Assembly (NCBI RefSeq): GCF_037027445.1
Contig: NZ_JBANDL010000002.1
Span: 1,612,001-1,676,000 of the forward strand
DNA: 64,000 bases
Origin: Lysobacter firmicutimachus
GTDB lineage: Bacteria; Pseudomonadota; Gammaproteobacteria; Xanthomonadales; Xanthomonadaceae
Direction: 5' to 3'
Both the position numbers and the translations under genes were made by a program. Under the pieces are notes generated by a model. It was not told the origin of the DNA. It ran no database searches and was given only the letters and a program-made list of their open reading frames with translations. The stretch's first letter is position 1; each line of letters starts with the position of its first letter. Positions 36,201 through 47,264 of this stretch are shown here, one piece after another.

Positions 36201-36960
36201 GGTCCAGATGCAGCAGCGCTACTACGACCCGCAGCTCGGGATATTTCTCAGCGCAGATCCCGTGTCTGCTCTGAGCGATCCTGTCGGAATGTTCAATCGT
36301 TACAGATACGCAGCAAGCAATCCCTACTCGTATGTCGATCCCGATGGACGTCAGTGTCAGAAGATAACCGGATCCAATATTTGCGGGGGAGAGAGCTGGG
36401 GCAAGCTCTCGATTACTCAGGTTAATCCAGCGGGCGAAGGGGAGGCGCAAAAAGGCGGTTCTTCGGCAGCCAACCAACGCACCGAAGCCGCGTCGCTCGC
36501 TAGGGCATCGTCTGGTGCACCGACTTCCGACGGCAGGATTCCGGTGCCGGGCGTTGTTGGGTGGAAGACCGGCGAGTACGACATGTCGAGGACTCCCGAA
36601 CAGTTGGATTCCTCGGGCATGGTCATTACAGCGGCGGCAGCGTTAGGCGCAGGGGCTATGGCGTGGGAGGCCGGAGCCCCTTACGCCGCCGCGGCGACGA
36701 GCGGACTGATTTCCAGCGCCAAAGGTCTCTATAAGAACCTATCGTTTGATGGCCCGTCGGCGGGCGCTTGGCATGCTAATGGCCGGTTGTTCGGCGTTCG
36801 CTGGAAACAAAGCCAATGGGGCGCGCGTCTCGATCTGCACCCGCTCAAGCACAGTGGCAAGACTCCTATACTGCATATCAACTTTGGTCCTCCGTCGCGG
36901 GGCGAAGCGGCTCACCTGATTCTGTTCGATCCTCGTTGGATTAGAAGGGAAGGAAAATGA
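33298..36960 (+). CDS. Split RHS locus, core and toxin gene (rhs2B)
   Basis: 1220 aa. A ~45-residue N-extension precedes a signal-like helix (ASAWLLALLSALPSLATAAP). Next come Ig-like domains, including an NBR1-type one (about 160-285: ALYNEAEFVSQTFSDTSPT, MRNTGTTTWSPSRAYALG, WRMVQDGVEWFG), a Cys-containing domain, then YD repeats from about residue 500 (RRYVYDAQQRLCKVIEPETG). The RHS core ends near residue 1010 (QQRYYDPQLGIFLSADP, NRYRYAASNPYSYVDPDGR). The variable tip ends with LFGVRWKQSQWGARLDLHP and HINFGPPSRGEAAHLILFD. I do not know the activity of this tip. Its TGA overlaps the immunity ATG. Confidence 0.82.
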   Translation: MDSIRANSKNRSAAARGDLVRVENKALNSAGVLEWATNARSLASAWLLALLSALPSLATAAPAWIKLTPPVQSSYTVPVSYEIVASSGNGTSGSSVESIENITIYRNDQPVASYRRGGTLVEAGLAPGTYTYRATGKAVSIYQGEDRTRNLATQSFTITVNPPPALYNEAEFVSQTFSDTSPTMYSGETRTLSVQMRNTGTTTWSPSRAYALGSQNPRDNGNWGMGRVYLPHDVAPGQTVAFNMTLTAPQVSSRMVGYYVQWRMVQDGVEWFGQQTTAQHVYVNPVPTGSLSAQPNPCELGKGATSCGTTLSWQAVAGLPELWRSDINGNGAVRLLAQPGTGEIKTSIADITESGSRFEVRGDGRVLASIDVYARRPQPVITGNIDGFTADGSALLGWACATTYQASVNVQMYVGGPAGATGSALIGTYPANQASEAGVAAACKVDGGSYRFAIPISNELRSQYAGRLVYVYGVSPVGGENLAVAASGRFGVPAPQVPVAQPNTRRYVYDAQQRLCKVIEPETGATVTDYDGEGNVAWSASGLDLPATDSCNRSEAAASGRVVSRTYDARNRLKDLAFPDGRGNQRWEYTPDGLASKVVTYNEPDNGAPVENHYRYNKRRLLIGEAVAQPGSHRWDLGYGYDRIGNPASQVYPTGLAVTFEPDALGQPKRVSSPGAVYASQIDYYPNGGMQRFVYGNGVVHTMSQNLRQLPQRSTDAGVIDLETVYDANGNVGAIYDRARGDNYSRTMEYDGLDRLKSAGSCSFGGDCWHRFTYDAQDNLRSWVLPGSKDYSAYVYDERSRLTNVRNSRGESIVGLGYDPQGNLENKNGQVYAFDYGNRLRVVAGKEGYRYDANGRRVASLSMASAVRAVFIYDASGQPAYIENNAAGATSVNIFLGGSLLAARELAGGVESTKYSHNDALGSPVAVTAATGEVLQRTDYEPLGETIGDTIYDGIGYAGHVMDGLTGLVQMQQRYYDPQLGIFLSADPVSALSDPVGMFNRYRYAASNPYSYVDPDGRQCQKITGSNICGGESWGKLSITQVNPAGEGEAQKGGSSAANQRTEAASLARASSGAPTSDGRIPVPGVVGWKTGEYDMSRTPEQLDSSGMVITAAAALGAGAMAWEAGAPYAAAATSGLISSAKGLYKNLSFDGPSAGAWHANGRLFGVRWKQSQWGARLDLHPLKHSGKTPILHINFGPPSRGEAAHLILFDPRWIRREGK

Positions 36961-37229
36961 CTGTTCAGGAAATCAAGCGGCAGCTCATCGCGATCGTGCG
37001 GGAGTTGTTGGATACCGAACCTGCCTCGAAAGCGGAAATGAAGGACTGGTACGAGAAGGCTCGCGAGGCTAAGGCCTTGATGGAGCTTGATGTCGGCGAG
37101 TTGGACGTGCCGCATGCGCTATGGCACTACTTGGAAGATGCCGATATTCGTCTGAAGGATCCGGAGTATTCGAAGGTGCAGATCGCCCATATCGAGGAAA
37201 CCATCCGGGATTGGGCGACCAGGAGTTGA
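36957..37229 (+). CDS. Candidate immunity protein for rhs2B
   Basis: 90 aa, small, acidic and helical, without a signal peptide, so cytoplasmic. Its ATG overlaps the rhs2B stop (ATGA), the standard toxin-immunity layout. Sequence (KRQLIAIVRELLDTEPAS, ALWHYLEDADIRLKD) resembles no family I can name. A cytoplasmic partner suggests that the rhs2B tip acts inside the target cell. Confidence 0.65.
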   Translation: MTVQEIKRQLIAIVRELLDTEPASKAEMKDWYEKAREAKALMELDVGELDVPHALWHYLEDADIRLKDPEYSKVQIAHIEETIRDWATRS

Positions 37230-37316
37230 TTGAGGCGACAGCGAGCGAGGACGATCGATAGGGGCCGTCGCCACCACATGACGATGATCGGGTCTTGATC
37301 AGGCATTGCAAACACA

Positions 37317-37340
37317 AAGGCCCCGCGCGAGCGGGGCCTT
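37317..37340. terminator. Terminator between rhs2 immunity gene and gcvP
   Basis: Perfect 10-bp arms AAGGCCCCGC/GCGGGGCCTT around GCGA. It lies between convergent transcripts and can serve both; on the minus strand it is followed by a T-rich stretch. Confidence 0.8.
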
Positions 37341-37367
37341 CGGTTCGAGCGAGATGGCTGCCGACGC

Positions 37368-40238
<2,871 letters not shown>

Positions 40239-40279
40239 GGGCAGGGGCGTCCGTTGGCAGCGTGCGGTGCCGCACGCGA

Positions 40280-40540
40280 GGCGCCCCTCTGTCCTTTTGC
40301 CTGAGAGTTTGGAAGCGTGCCGCGGCTCAGGCCGCTTGGGGGAGGGGGGCGCTGTGGCCGCTCCTGTCCGCGCTCGCTTCGTGCACCTTCGGCGCCGGTT
40401 CCGTCGCGCGTGTCGCGTTGCGGGACGGTCGGTCTCTCCAGAGTTTTGTACCCGGCGGCGGTATGGGGCCTGAGCGATTACGGGCGTTGCGCCTTCGGCA
40501 GCGACGGGCCAGGGGGCCGGCCGCTTCTCCCACCGCGGGT
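40280..40540 (-). promoter_or_regulatory. Tandem glycine riboswitch
   Basis: Read on the minus strand, the gcvP leader contains two aptamer-like units. The upstream one has GGGAGAAGCGG, CTGCCGAAGGCGCAA and CGCTCAGGCCCCATACCGC. The downstream one begins TCTGGAGAGACCG, has GCGCCGAAGGTGCA and ends with the signature ACTCTCAGGCAAAAGGACAG followed by AGGGGCG. Both core elements (CCGAAGG and CTCAGGC) and the tandem layout are those of glycine riboswitches, which usually turn gcv genes on when glycine is high. Confidence 0.88.
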
Positions 40541-40805
40541 TTCAAGCCGACGATTATAGCCGCTGGCGGGCAGCGAGGGGACGGTTCCCGTGCGGCCGCC
40601 CGAGGTCCCGCGGGCCGGGGGAAGGCTCCGTGCGCACCGCCTCCCGCGCCGGGGCGCACCGGCTTCGAACGGGCCGCTTGCGGGCGAATCCGCACCGGCG
40701 AGCCTGGGCACGCGGTTGCGGACAGATCGAAACAACTTCGGCGGCCATGCGGCGGGCCACGCGGGAGTATGCTGACGGCCCCCATTCATGCGATGAGGCC
40801 TGGCG
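40541..40805. other. GC-rich intergenic region, nothing further recognised
   Basis: About 260 bp between the riboswitch and the VOC gene. Apart from the candidate gcvP promoter it holds only short shadow frames. Confidence 0.45.
40553..40558 (-). promoter_or_regulatory. Candidate -10 box for gcvP
   Basis: Perfect TATAAT on the minus strand, about 13 bp before the first riboswitch helix. No good -35 match is seen at the right distance, so the promoter call is tentative. Confidence 0.5.
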
Positions 40806-41261
40806 ATGTCCGCGCGACCGTTCAGCTTGCTGCAGCTCGACCATGTGGTGTTGCGGGTGCGCGATACCCCGGCGATGGTGGCCTTCTACTGCGACGTGCT
40901 CGGCTGCCGCCTGGAGCGGCGCCAGGACGAAATCGGCCTGGTCCAGCTGCGTGCCGGTCTGTCGCTGATCGACCTGGTCGATGTGGAGGGCAAGCTCGGC
41001 CGCATGGGCGGGGCGCCCCCCGGCGCCGAGGGCCGCAACATGGATCACCTATGCCTGCGCGCCGAGCCGTTCGACCGCGCCGCCATCGTCGCTTACCTGG
41101 AAGCCCACGGCGCGCGCATCGGCGATTTCGGTTCGCGTTACGGCGCCGAAGGCGAGGGCCCCTCGCAGTACCTGTACGACCCCGAGGGCAACGTGGTCGA
41201 ACTCAAGGGCCCTCCCGACGAGGTTCCGATCGATACCGACGCATCCAACGCCGCCAGCTGA
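40806..41261 (+). CDS. VOC-superfamily (glyoxalase/dioxygenase-like) protein
   Basis: 151 aa, one vicinal-oxygen-chelate unit pair. LLQLDHVVLRVRDTPAMVAFYCDVLGC gives the first metal His (H14) and the typical beta-alpha-beta start; MDHLCLRAEP provides the second His; SQYLYDPEGNVVELKGP provides the closing Glu. Such proteins include glyoxalase I, fosfomycin-resistance enzymes and dioxygenases; this member is not assignable further. Its stop overlaps the MFS start, so a joint role in resistance to a small molecule is possible (inference). Confidence 0.88.
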   Translation: MSARPFSLLQLDHVVLRVRDTPAMVAFYCDVLGCRLERRQDEIGLVQLRAGLSLIDLVDVEGKLGRMGGAPPGAEGRNMDHLCLRAEPFDRAAIVAYLEAHGARIGDFGSRYGAEGEGPSQYLYDPEGNVVELKGPPDEVPIDTDASNAAS

Positions 41262-42547
41262 TGAGCGCACCTTCCGAATCCCCCACGGCGCCCGCGCGGG
41301 CCTTGCCGCTGTCGCTCCGTCGCTTGGCCTTGCTGCTCGGCGGCCTGGCCATGTTCGGCCCGTTCTCGATCGACACGATCTTTCCCGCGTTCCCGGTGAT
41401 GGGCGCCGAACTCGGCGCCGACAAGCTGGCGATGCAGCAGACCATCAGCGTCTACCTGGTCGCCTACGCGCTGATGAGCGTGGTGCACGGGCCGCTGTCC
41501 GACGCGATCGGCCGGCGCAAGGTGATTCTCGGCGGGCTGGGGGTGTTCACCCTGGCGTCGGCGGCGTGCGCGCTGTCGGAGCAATTGTCGACGCTGCTTT
41601 TCTTTCGCGCGATCCAGGGGCTCTCGGCGGGCGTCGGCCTGATCGTCGGCCGCGCGGTGATCCGCGACCTGCTGCACGGCGACGACGCGCAGCGGCTGAT
41701 GAGCCAGGTGATGATGATCTTCGGCATCGCCCCGGCGATCGCGCCGGTGATCGGCGGCTGGATTCTGGGCTGGGCGCATTGGCCGGCGATCTTCTGGTTC
41801 CTGGTCGGTTTCTCGGTGCTGCTGTGGATCGCGGTCGCGGCCGGCCTGCCCGAGACCCATCCGCCGCAGGCGCGGCTGTCGCTCAAGCCCAAGCGGCTGC
41901 TGCGCGACTACGTGGCGATCTGGCTCAATCCGCGGTTCCAGCGCCTGACCGCGGTCGGCGCGTTCAATTTCGGCGCGCTGTTCCTGTACATCGGTTCGGC
42001 GCCGGCGTTCGTGCTCGACATCCTCAAGCTCAGCGAGCGCGAGTTCGCCTGGTTCTTCGTGCCGACCATCGGCGGCATGGTGCTGGGCTCGTTCGCCTCC
42101 GGCCGCGCCGCCGGCAAGATCGGCGGCGACCGCCTGGTCGGCATCGGCTTTGCTTTCTGCGCACTCGCCATCGCCCTGAACCTGGGCTATAACCTGCTGG
42201 CGCCGGCGCCGCAGGTGCCGTGGGCGGTGCTGCCGATGTGCATCCTCGCGTTCGGCATCGCCCTGGTATTCCCGATCGTGACCTTGTCGATCCTCGACAT
42301 GTACCCGCACCAACGCGGCTCGGCCTCGTCGCTGCAGGCCTTCGGCGGCCTGGTGGTGAACGCGGTGTTGGCCGGCGTGATCTCGCCGCTGGTCAGCGGC
42401 AGCGCCATCGTCCTGGCGATCGTGTCCTCGGCGCTGACCGCGGCCGCCTGGGGCTTCTGGTGCTGGGAAGCCTGGGTCTCGCGCAGCGGCCGCTGCGCGC
42501 GGGTGCCGGAGGACGCACCGGTAATCGAGCCGCAGGATTCGCTGTAA
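41261..42547 (+). CDS. Bcr/CflA-type MFS drug transporter
   Basis: 428 aa with 12 predicted helices. The N-terminal PFSIDTIFPAFPVMGAELGA and the loop 2-3 motif GPLSDAIGRRKVILGG are typical of the Bcr/CflA drug:H+ antiporter family, as is RAIQGLSAGVGLIVGRAVIRDL (motif C region). Start ATG at 41261 overlaps the VOC stop. Substrate unknown. Confidence 0.9.
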   Translation: MSAPSESPTAPARALPLSLRRLALLLGGLAMFGPFSIDTIFPAFPVMGAELGADKLAMQQTISVYLVAYALMSVVHGPLSDAIGRRKVILGGLGVFTLASAACALSEQLSTLLFFRAIQGLSAGVGLIVGRAVIRDLLHGDDAQRLMSQVMMIFGIAPAIAPVIGGWILGWAHWPAIFWFLVGFSVLLWIAVAAGLPETHPPQARLSLKPKRLLRDYVAIWLNPRFQRLTAVGAFNFGALFLYIGSAPAFVLDILKLSEREFAWFFVPTIGGMVLGSFASGRAAGKIGGDRLVGIGFAFCALAIALNLGYNLLAPAPQVPWAVLPMCILAFGIALVFPIVTLSILDMYPHQRGSASSLQAFGGLVVNAVLAGVISPLVSGSAIVLAIVSSALTAAAWGFWCWEAWVSRSGRCARVPEDAPVIEPQDSL

Positions 42548-42691
42548 GCCGGCGCGCGGCGCGACGCGGATCGCAGAATCGCCGCGGTCCGGCCGGGTTT
42601 CCTCGTTTGCGGGGGCGCCTGGGCCCGGCCCTGGCCCCGACCGGCCGAGGCGCGGCTATACTCGGGCTTTCCACCATCGCAAAGGAATGCC

Positions 42692-43375
42692 ATGACGCAG
42701 ACGGCGATCCCCGACGTATCCCTGGTCGACAACACCGAACAGCGCACGCCGCTGGTGTTGGTGCTCGACTGTTCCGGCAGCATGAACGGCCAGCCGGTGC
42801 AGCAGTTGAACGAGGGCCTGAAGCTGCTCGAGCGCGAACTCAAGGACGACGTCATCGCGGCCAAGCGGGTGCGCGTGCTGGTGATCCGCTACGGCGGCTT
42901 CGATCACGCCGAAGTCGTCGGCGACTGGTGCGATGCGATGGATTTCGCCGCGCCGGCGCTGGAAGCCGACGGCACCACGCCGACCGGGCGCGCGGTCGAA
43001 CTGGCCCTGACCGAAATCGAGAACGAGAAGCAGCGCTTCAAGCAGGCCGGCGTCGCCTATACCCGGCCGTGGCTGTTCCTGATGTCGGACGGTTCGCCGA
43101 CCGATGCCTGGGAAGCGGCGGCCAAGCGCGCGCGCGAAGCCGAATTGGCCAACAAGGTCGCGATTTTCCCGATCGCGGTCGGCGAGGGCTCGCAGGAACA
43201 GGCCATGGGCCAGTTCAGCAGCAAGGGGCTGGCCGGAGTGAAGCGCCTGCACGGTCTGCAATTCCGCGAACTGTTCCTGTGGCTCAGCGCGAGCATGCAG
43301 GTGGTGTCGCAGTCGCGGCCGGGCGGACAGGCGCAATTGCCTTCCACCGACACTTGGTCCGCGGTGCCGACCTGA
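42692..43375 (+). CDS. TerY-like von Willebrand factor A protein
   Basis: 227 aa, single vWA domain. The metal-ion-dependent adhesion site is intact: DCSGSMNG (Asp26, Ser28, Ser30), Thr in DGTTPTGRA and Asp in LFLMSDGSPTD. In TerY-P modules such a vWA protein scaffolds a PP2C phosphatase and a kinase. The next two genes encode exactly those partners 13 and 4 bp apart. Cytosolic; the signal is unknown. A classical terD/terC set is not visible here. Confidence 0.9.
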   Translation: MTQTAIPDVSLVDNTEQRTPLVLVLDCSGSMNGQPVQQLNEGLKLLERELKDDVIAAKRVRVLVIRYGGFDHAEVVGDWCDAMDFAAPALEADGTTPTGRAVELALTEIENEKQRFKQAGVAYTRPWLFLMSDGSPTDAWEAAAKRAREAELANKVAIFPIAVGEGSQEQAMGQFSSKGLAGVKRLHGLQFRELFLWLSASMQVVSQSRPGGQAQLPSTDTWSAVPT

Positions 43376-43388
43376 GCGGCGCCGGGTC

Positions 43389-44147
43389 ATGGGCTGGCAG
43401 GTACATGCGGCATCGGCGACCGGCAAATCCCACCTCGACAAAGGCATCCCGTGCCAGGACGCGTTCGCGTACCGGGTCGACGGCGAACGCCTGGTCGCGG
43501 CGGTATGCGACGGCGCCGGTTCGGCCGCGCACAGCGAGATCGGTTCGCGGTTGATCGCCGATGCGGTGGTCGCGGCGCTGGCCGAACGGTTGGCGGCGCA
43601 GCCGCAGTGGTTGCAGGCCGACGAGGACGGCTTCGCCGGGTTCGCGGGCGAGGCCGTCGCATTCGCCCGCGAGGCCCTGGTCGCGCGCGCGCGGCGCGAC
43701 GGCGCGGCCTTGTCGAGCTATGCCGCGACTCTGGTGGCCTATGTCGGCGACGCGCAGCGCGGCTGGTTCGTGCATGTCGGCGACGGTCTCGGCGTGGCCG
43801 AGCCGGCACAGTCCGACGCGCCGGCGCGGATCTCGTTGCCGCACAACGGCGAATACGCCAACGAAACCTACTTCGTCACCGGCGAGGCCTGGCGCGGCTG
43901 CCTGCGAGTGCTTGCGGTGAGCGAGCCGGTGGAGCGGGTGGCGTTGATGTCCGACGGCGCGATGCCGTTCGCGATGCAGAAGGGCAATGCCGGTCTGTAT
44001 CGTCCGTTCATGGACCCGGTCGAGCGCTATCTGCGCACGGTCGACGAAGCCGCAGGCAGCCGCGCCTTGCACGGCACGCTGGACGATCCGCGCACGCACG
44101 GCATCACGTCCGACGACAAGACCCTGCTGATCGCGCTGCGGAGTTGA
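43389..44147 (+). CDS. PP2C-family protein phosphatase (TerY-P module)
   Basis: 252 aa, PP2C fold. Metal-binding aspartates appear in CQDAF (Asp24), VAAVCDGAGSA (Asp41), VHVGDG, LMSDG and the C-terminal GITSDDKTLLIAL. Expected to remove phosphate from Ser/Thr targets of the following kinase. Short intergenic distances on both sides indicate one operon. Confidence 0.88.
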   Translation: MGWQVHAASATGKSHLDKGIPCQDAFAYRVDGERLVAAVCDGAGSAAHSEIGSRLIADAVVAALAERLAAQPQWLQADEDGFAGFAGEAVAFAREALVARARRDGAALSSYAATLVAYVGDAQRGWFVHVGDGLGVAEPAQSDAPARISLPHNGEYANETYFVTGEAWRGCLRVLAVSEPVERVALMSDGAMPFAMQKGNAGLYRPFMDPVERYLRTVDEAAGSRALHGTLDDPRTHGITSDDKTLLIALRS

Positions 44148-44151
44148 ACCG

Positions 44152-45582
44152 GTGACGACCAGTCCGGTCAGCGGCAGCGGCATCCGCATCGGCGACCGGC
44201 GCACCCGCCTGGGGGCGCTGATCAAGAGCGGCGGCGCGGGCAGCGTCTACCTGCTGCCCGAGTTTCCCGACCGGGTGGCGAAGATCTATCACGAGCGGGT
44301 CGATCCGCCGAGCTATACCGACCGCGTCGAGGCCATGCTCGAGCTGCGTCCGCAACTGCCCGACCAGTTCGAGGGCGGCAAACGCTACGTGCAGATCGCC
44401 TGGCCGGACGCGACCGTGCGCGACGAGCGCGGCCGCTTCGTCGGGTTTTCCATGCCGGCGCTGGACGTGCAGTCGACCTCCGAACTGGAGCAGGTGCTGC
44501 AGGAGCGGCAGGCGCGCGCCGCCGGCCTGCCGGTCGGGCTGGGGCCGAAGATCACCCTGGCGGCCAACCTCAGTGCGGTGCTCGCGGCTTTGCACGCGCA
44601 GCACCACTACGTGGTCGATCTCAAGCCGGTCAATCTGCGTTTCTACCGCGCCTCGCTATACATCGCCTTGCTCGATTGCGACGGCTTCAGCATCCAGGGC
44701 CGCGGCCGGCGCTACTCCGCGCCGCAGTTCACCCCGGATTACCTGGCGCCGGAGTTCCAGCAACGCGGGCCCGATCCGCTCGGCGAGGAGGCGCAGGATC
44801 GCTTCGCTTTGGCGGTGGTGATCTTCCAACTGCTCAATTTCGGCCTGCATCCCTATACCGGCAAGCCCGCGGCCGATCGGGTGCCTACCGACATCCCCAG
44901 CCGCATCCGCGAGCGCTACTACGCCTACGGTCTGCGCGCGCACCGTTTGATGGCACCGAGCCCGGTCAGCGCCCACGGCAGCGTGCCGCGCGAATTGCGC
45001 GAACTGTTCGACCGCGCCTTCGGCGACGGCGGCGAGCGGCCCAGCGCGGCCGATTGGAGCGCGGCGTTGCGCGATTACGCCAAGCCCTCCAGCGGCAAAC
45101 TGGTGGTATGCAAACGCGAGCGCGAGCATCAGCATTACGCCGGCCAGGCCTGCGCCTCGTGCGCGCGCCAGGACTTGTTGGCCAAGACCGCGCGCAAGGC
45201 CAAGCCGCGGCCGGTGGCGGAGCCGCCGCGCGCGCCGCCGCAAGCCGCGGCCGCCCGGTTGCGTGCGCCGCGTTTGGGCCGGCCGCCGCCGCCGCGACTG
45301 ACGCCCGCACCGCCGCCGGCGCGTATGCCGCAGCCGGCATGGCTGGCCAATCTGCGCCTGGCCACGCAATCGCGCGGCATGCTCGCGATCGCCTTTCCGG
45401 TGCTGTTCGCCTTCATCGCCCAGGGCCTGCATCGTCTGTATGCGGCCTTGCAACCGGACCCGGCCAATAAGCCGCTGGAAGCCTGGGTCGACGCGATGCT
45501 GATGACCGGATTGGGCGCGGTCTTCCTGGTGCTGTGCTGGGTATTCGCCGTGACCCTGCCGCGAATGCTGAAGAACCGATGA
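44152..45582 (+). CDS. Membrane Ser/Thr kinase-like protein (TerY-P module)
   Basis: 476 aa, GTG start 4 bp after the phosphatase. Kinase domain about 15-300: glycine loop IKSGGAGSVYLL, catalytic Lys44 (RVAKIYH), catalytic loop YVVDLKPVNLRF (Asp, Lys, Asn present, HRD changed to VVD), LLDCDGFSI in place of DFG, and YLAPEF. After it comes a CKRE...GQACASC zinc-like motif, a proline-rich linker and two C-terminal membrane helices (GMLAIAFPVLFAFIA, MLMTGLGAVFLVLCWVFAV). The DGF form is usual in this group, so activity is likely. Stop overlaps the next ATG. Confidence 0.85.
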   Translation: MTTSPVSGSGIRIGDRRTRLGALIKSGGAGSVYLLPEFPDRVAKIYHERVDPPSYTDRVEAMLELRPQLPDQFEGGKRYVQIAWPDATVRDERGRFVGFSMPALDVQSTSELEQVLQERQARAAGLPVGLGPKITLAANLSAVLAALHAQHHYVVDLKPVNLRFYRASLYIALLDCDGFSIQGRGRRYSAPQFTPDYLAPEFQQRGPDPLGEEAQDRFALAVVIFQLLNFGLHPYTGKPAADRVPTDIPSRIRERYYAYGLRAHRLMAPSPVSAHGSVPRELRELFDRAFGDGGERPSAADWSAALRDYAKPSSGKLVVCKREREHQHYAGQACASCARQDLLAKTARKAKPRPVAEPPRAPPQAAAARLRAPRLGRPPPPRLTPAPPPARMPQPAWLANLRLATQSRGMLAIAFPVLFAFIAQGLHRLYAALQPDPANKPLEAWVDAMLMTGLGAVFLVLCWVFAVTLPRMLKNR

Positions 45583-47174
45583 TGCGCATCGTCCTGCCGA
45601 TGCGTCTGCGTCCGTCGTGGTGGTCCTGGTTCAAACTGGGCGTGCTGGCGTTCTTCGTCGTACTGGTGTTGGCGCCGTATACCGGTTGGCTGATGTCGCT
45701 GCCGATGTGGGCGATGACCGTGTTCGGGCAATGGTTGTCGCCGCCGCAAGCGTCGAACGGCGAACGCTGGTTCCGCGCCGGTCTGGTATTGGCGGGCGTG
45801 CCGAGTCTGCTGGCGGTGGCTTGGCGCGCCTACGAGGACCGCGACCGCGAACTGGCCACGCGCACCGCGATCGCAGCCGCGGTGTTGGGCGCGTTGTTGC
45901 TCGGGCATGGCTATATGACGGTGCGGCGCGAGCGCGAGGCCGGGCAGGATGCGGCGCGCTCGCGCCTGACCGCGGCGCGCATGCAACAGGCCGGGGTCAC
46001 GCCGGCGATCGATATCGACCCGCCGGCGGGCCTGAGCCAGGCCGACTACGAAGCCGAAAGCGCGCGCCTGATCCGCGAGTCGGCGCGCAACGCGGCGCGC
46101 GGCGACGGGTTCTATCGCCAGCAACTGGCGTTGCTCGGCCAGCTCGCCCGCGACCGGCCGCAGTCGGGCGATGCCGCGGAGTATCAAGCGGCGATGGCGG
46201 CCTACCAGCGCATGGTCGCCGAAGACGAACGTCGCCCCGGCCGCGATCCGCAAGGCGATGCGCCGATGGAGCGGCAACTGGCGATCGCGGTCGACGCCGA
46301 TCCGCGCCGCGCGCTGGCCGCGCGCGAACTCGGCATCCGTCGTTTGCGCCGTTTCATGGACGATCTGTCCGCGCCGTCCGAAGCCGGGGACATCGGCTCG
46401 CTGAAACTGGCGCGATTGCGGCGCGAGCGCGATGCGGCGCAGGCGCTGTTCGAGCGTGCGTTGCGCGTCGATCCGGACTTCGATGGGGCTTGGCGAGGCT
46501 GGGCCTGGACCTGGCTCTACCGGCAGCCGGAGTTGGCGCTGGGGGCCCTGGTCATCGACGCCGAATTGCGCAACGGCGGCAGCGGGTCGCGCAAGCTGCG
46601 CGAACGCGTCGACGCCGCCGGCGGCCGTGAGGCGCAGCCGTATTTCGCGATCCTGCAGGCGCAGGCGGAGGTCGTGGCGCTGAAACAACGCCGCTCTTCG
46701 TTGTCGCCGGCCCTGCTCGAACAGGCGCGCCGGCCGTTGCCGGCGGCGCCTTCGGCGGCGCGCGCGATCGCCGGCGAAGGCGACGCGGGCAAGCCGGACA
46801 CCAACGCCCTCAGCCGCGCGCTCGACGATTTTCTGAGCGCTGCGGACGAGGGCGGGCCGAACGTGGTCGAGCGCTTCTCCGAAGCTTGGCAGCGCGGCGC
46901 GCTGGTCGTGGCCAGCGACCAGGATCTGTTCCAGTGGCGTGGCTACGGCGAAGCCGCCAAGCGCTTCGACCAGCGCTTCGCCGGCGTGCCGCGGTTCCGC
47001 GTGGTGCGCGGCTTCGAACTGCCCGCCGGGCTCGGCCGCAGTACCAGCGCGATCCTGTTCGTGCCGATCGGGGTCGAACCGCCGCGCGGCGATCTCGGCC
47101 AGTCGGTGCTGCTGCACGAAGCCGGTCGCGAGTGCGAGGGCAGCAACTGCCCGCGGGTGTACGGGCGGGGCTGA
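45579..47174 (+). CDS. Membrane protein with helical repeat region, TerY-P neighbour
   Basis: 531 aa. The ATG at 45579 overlaps the kinase stop; a second ATG is at 45582. Two or three N-terminal membrane helices (WFKLGVLAFFVVLVLAPYTGWL, IAAAVLGALLLGHGYMTV) are followed by a long, Arg/Glu-rich helical region with TPR-like spacing (AQALFERALRVDPDFDGAW) and a C-terminal beta-rich segment. Likely the membrane partner or substrate of the phosphorylation module. No defined family. Confidence 0.7.
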   Translation: MMRIVLPMRLRPSWWSWFKLGVLAFFVVLVLAPYTGWLMSLPMWAMTVFGQWLSPPQASNGERWFRAGLVLAGVPSLLAVAWRAYEDRDRELATRTAIAAAVLGALLLGHGYMTVRREREAGQDAARSRLTAARMQQAGVTPAIDIDPPAGLSQADYEAESARLIRESARNAARGDGFYRQQLALLGQLARDRPQSGDAAEYQAAMAAYQRMVAEDERRPGRDPQGDAPMERQLAIAVDADPRRALAARELGIRRLRRFMDDLSAPSEAGDIGSLKLARLRRERDAAQALFERALRVDPDFDGAWRGWAWTWLYRQPELALGALVIDAELRNGGSGSRKLRERVDAAGGREAQPYFAILQAQAEVVALKQRRSSLSPALLEQARRPLPAAPSAARAIAGEGDAGKPDTNALSRALDDFLSAADEGGPNVVERFSEAWQRGALVVASDQDLFQWRGYGEAAKRFDQRFAGVPRFRVVRGFELPAGLGRSTSAILFVPIGVEPPRGDLGQSVLLHEAGRECEGSNCPRVYGRG

Positions 47175-47264
47175 ACGGGGGCAACGCGGCGGCTGCACCG
47201 CTTCCCGGGAATGCAGCGCCGGCGGCGGTGCCTCGTTCCGGATTGCCGCGCGCCCGTTCCCGGC

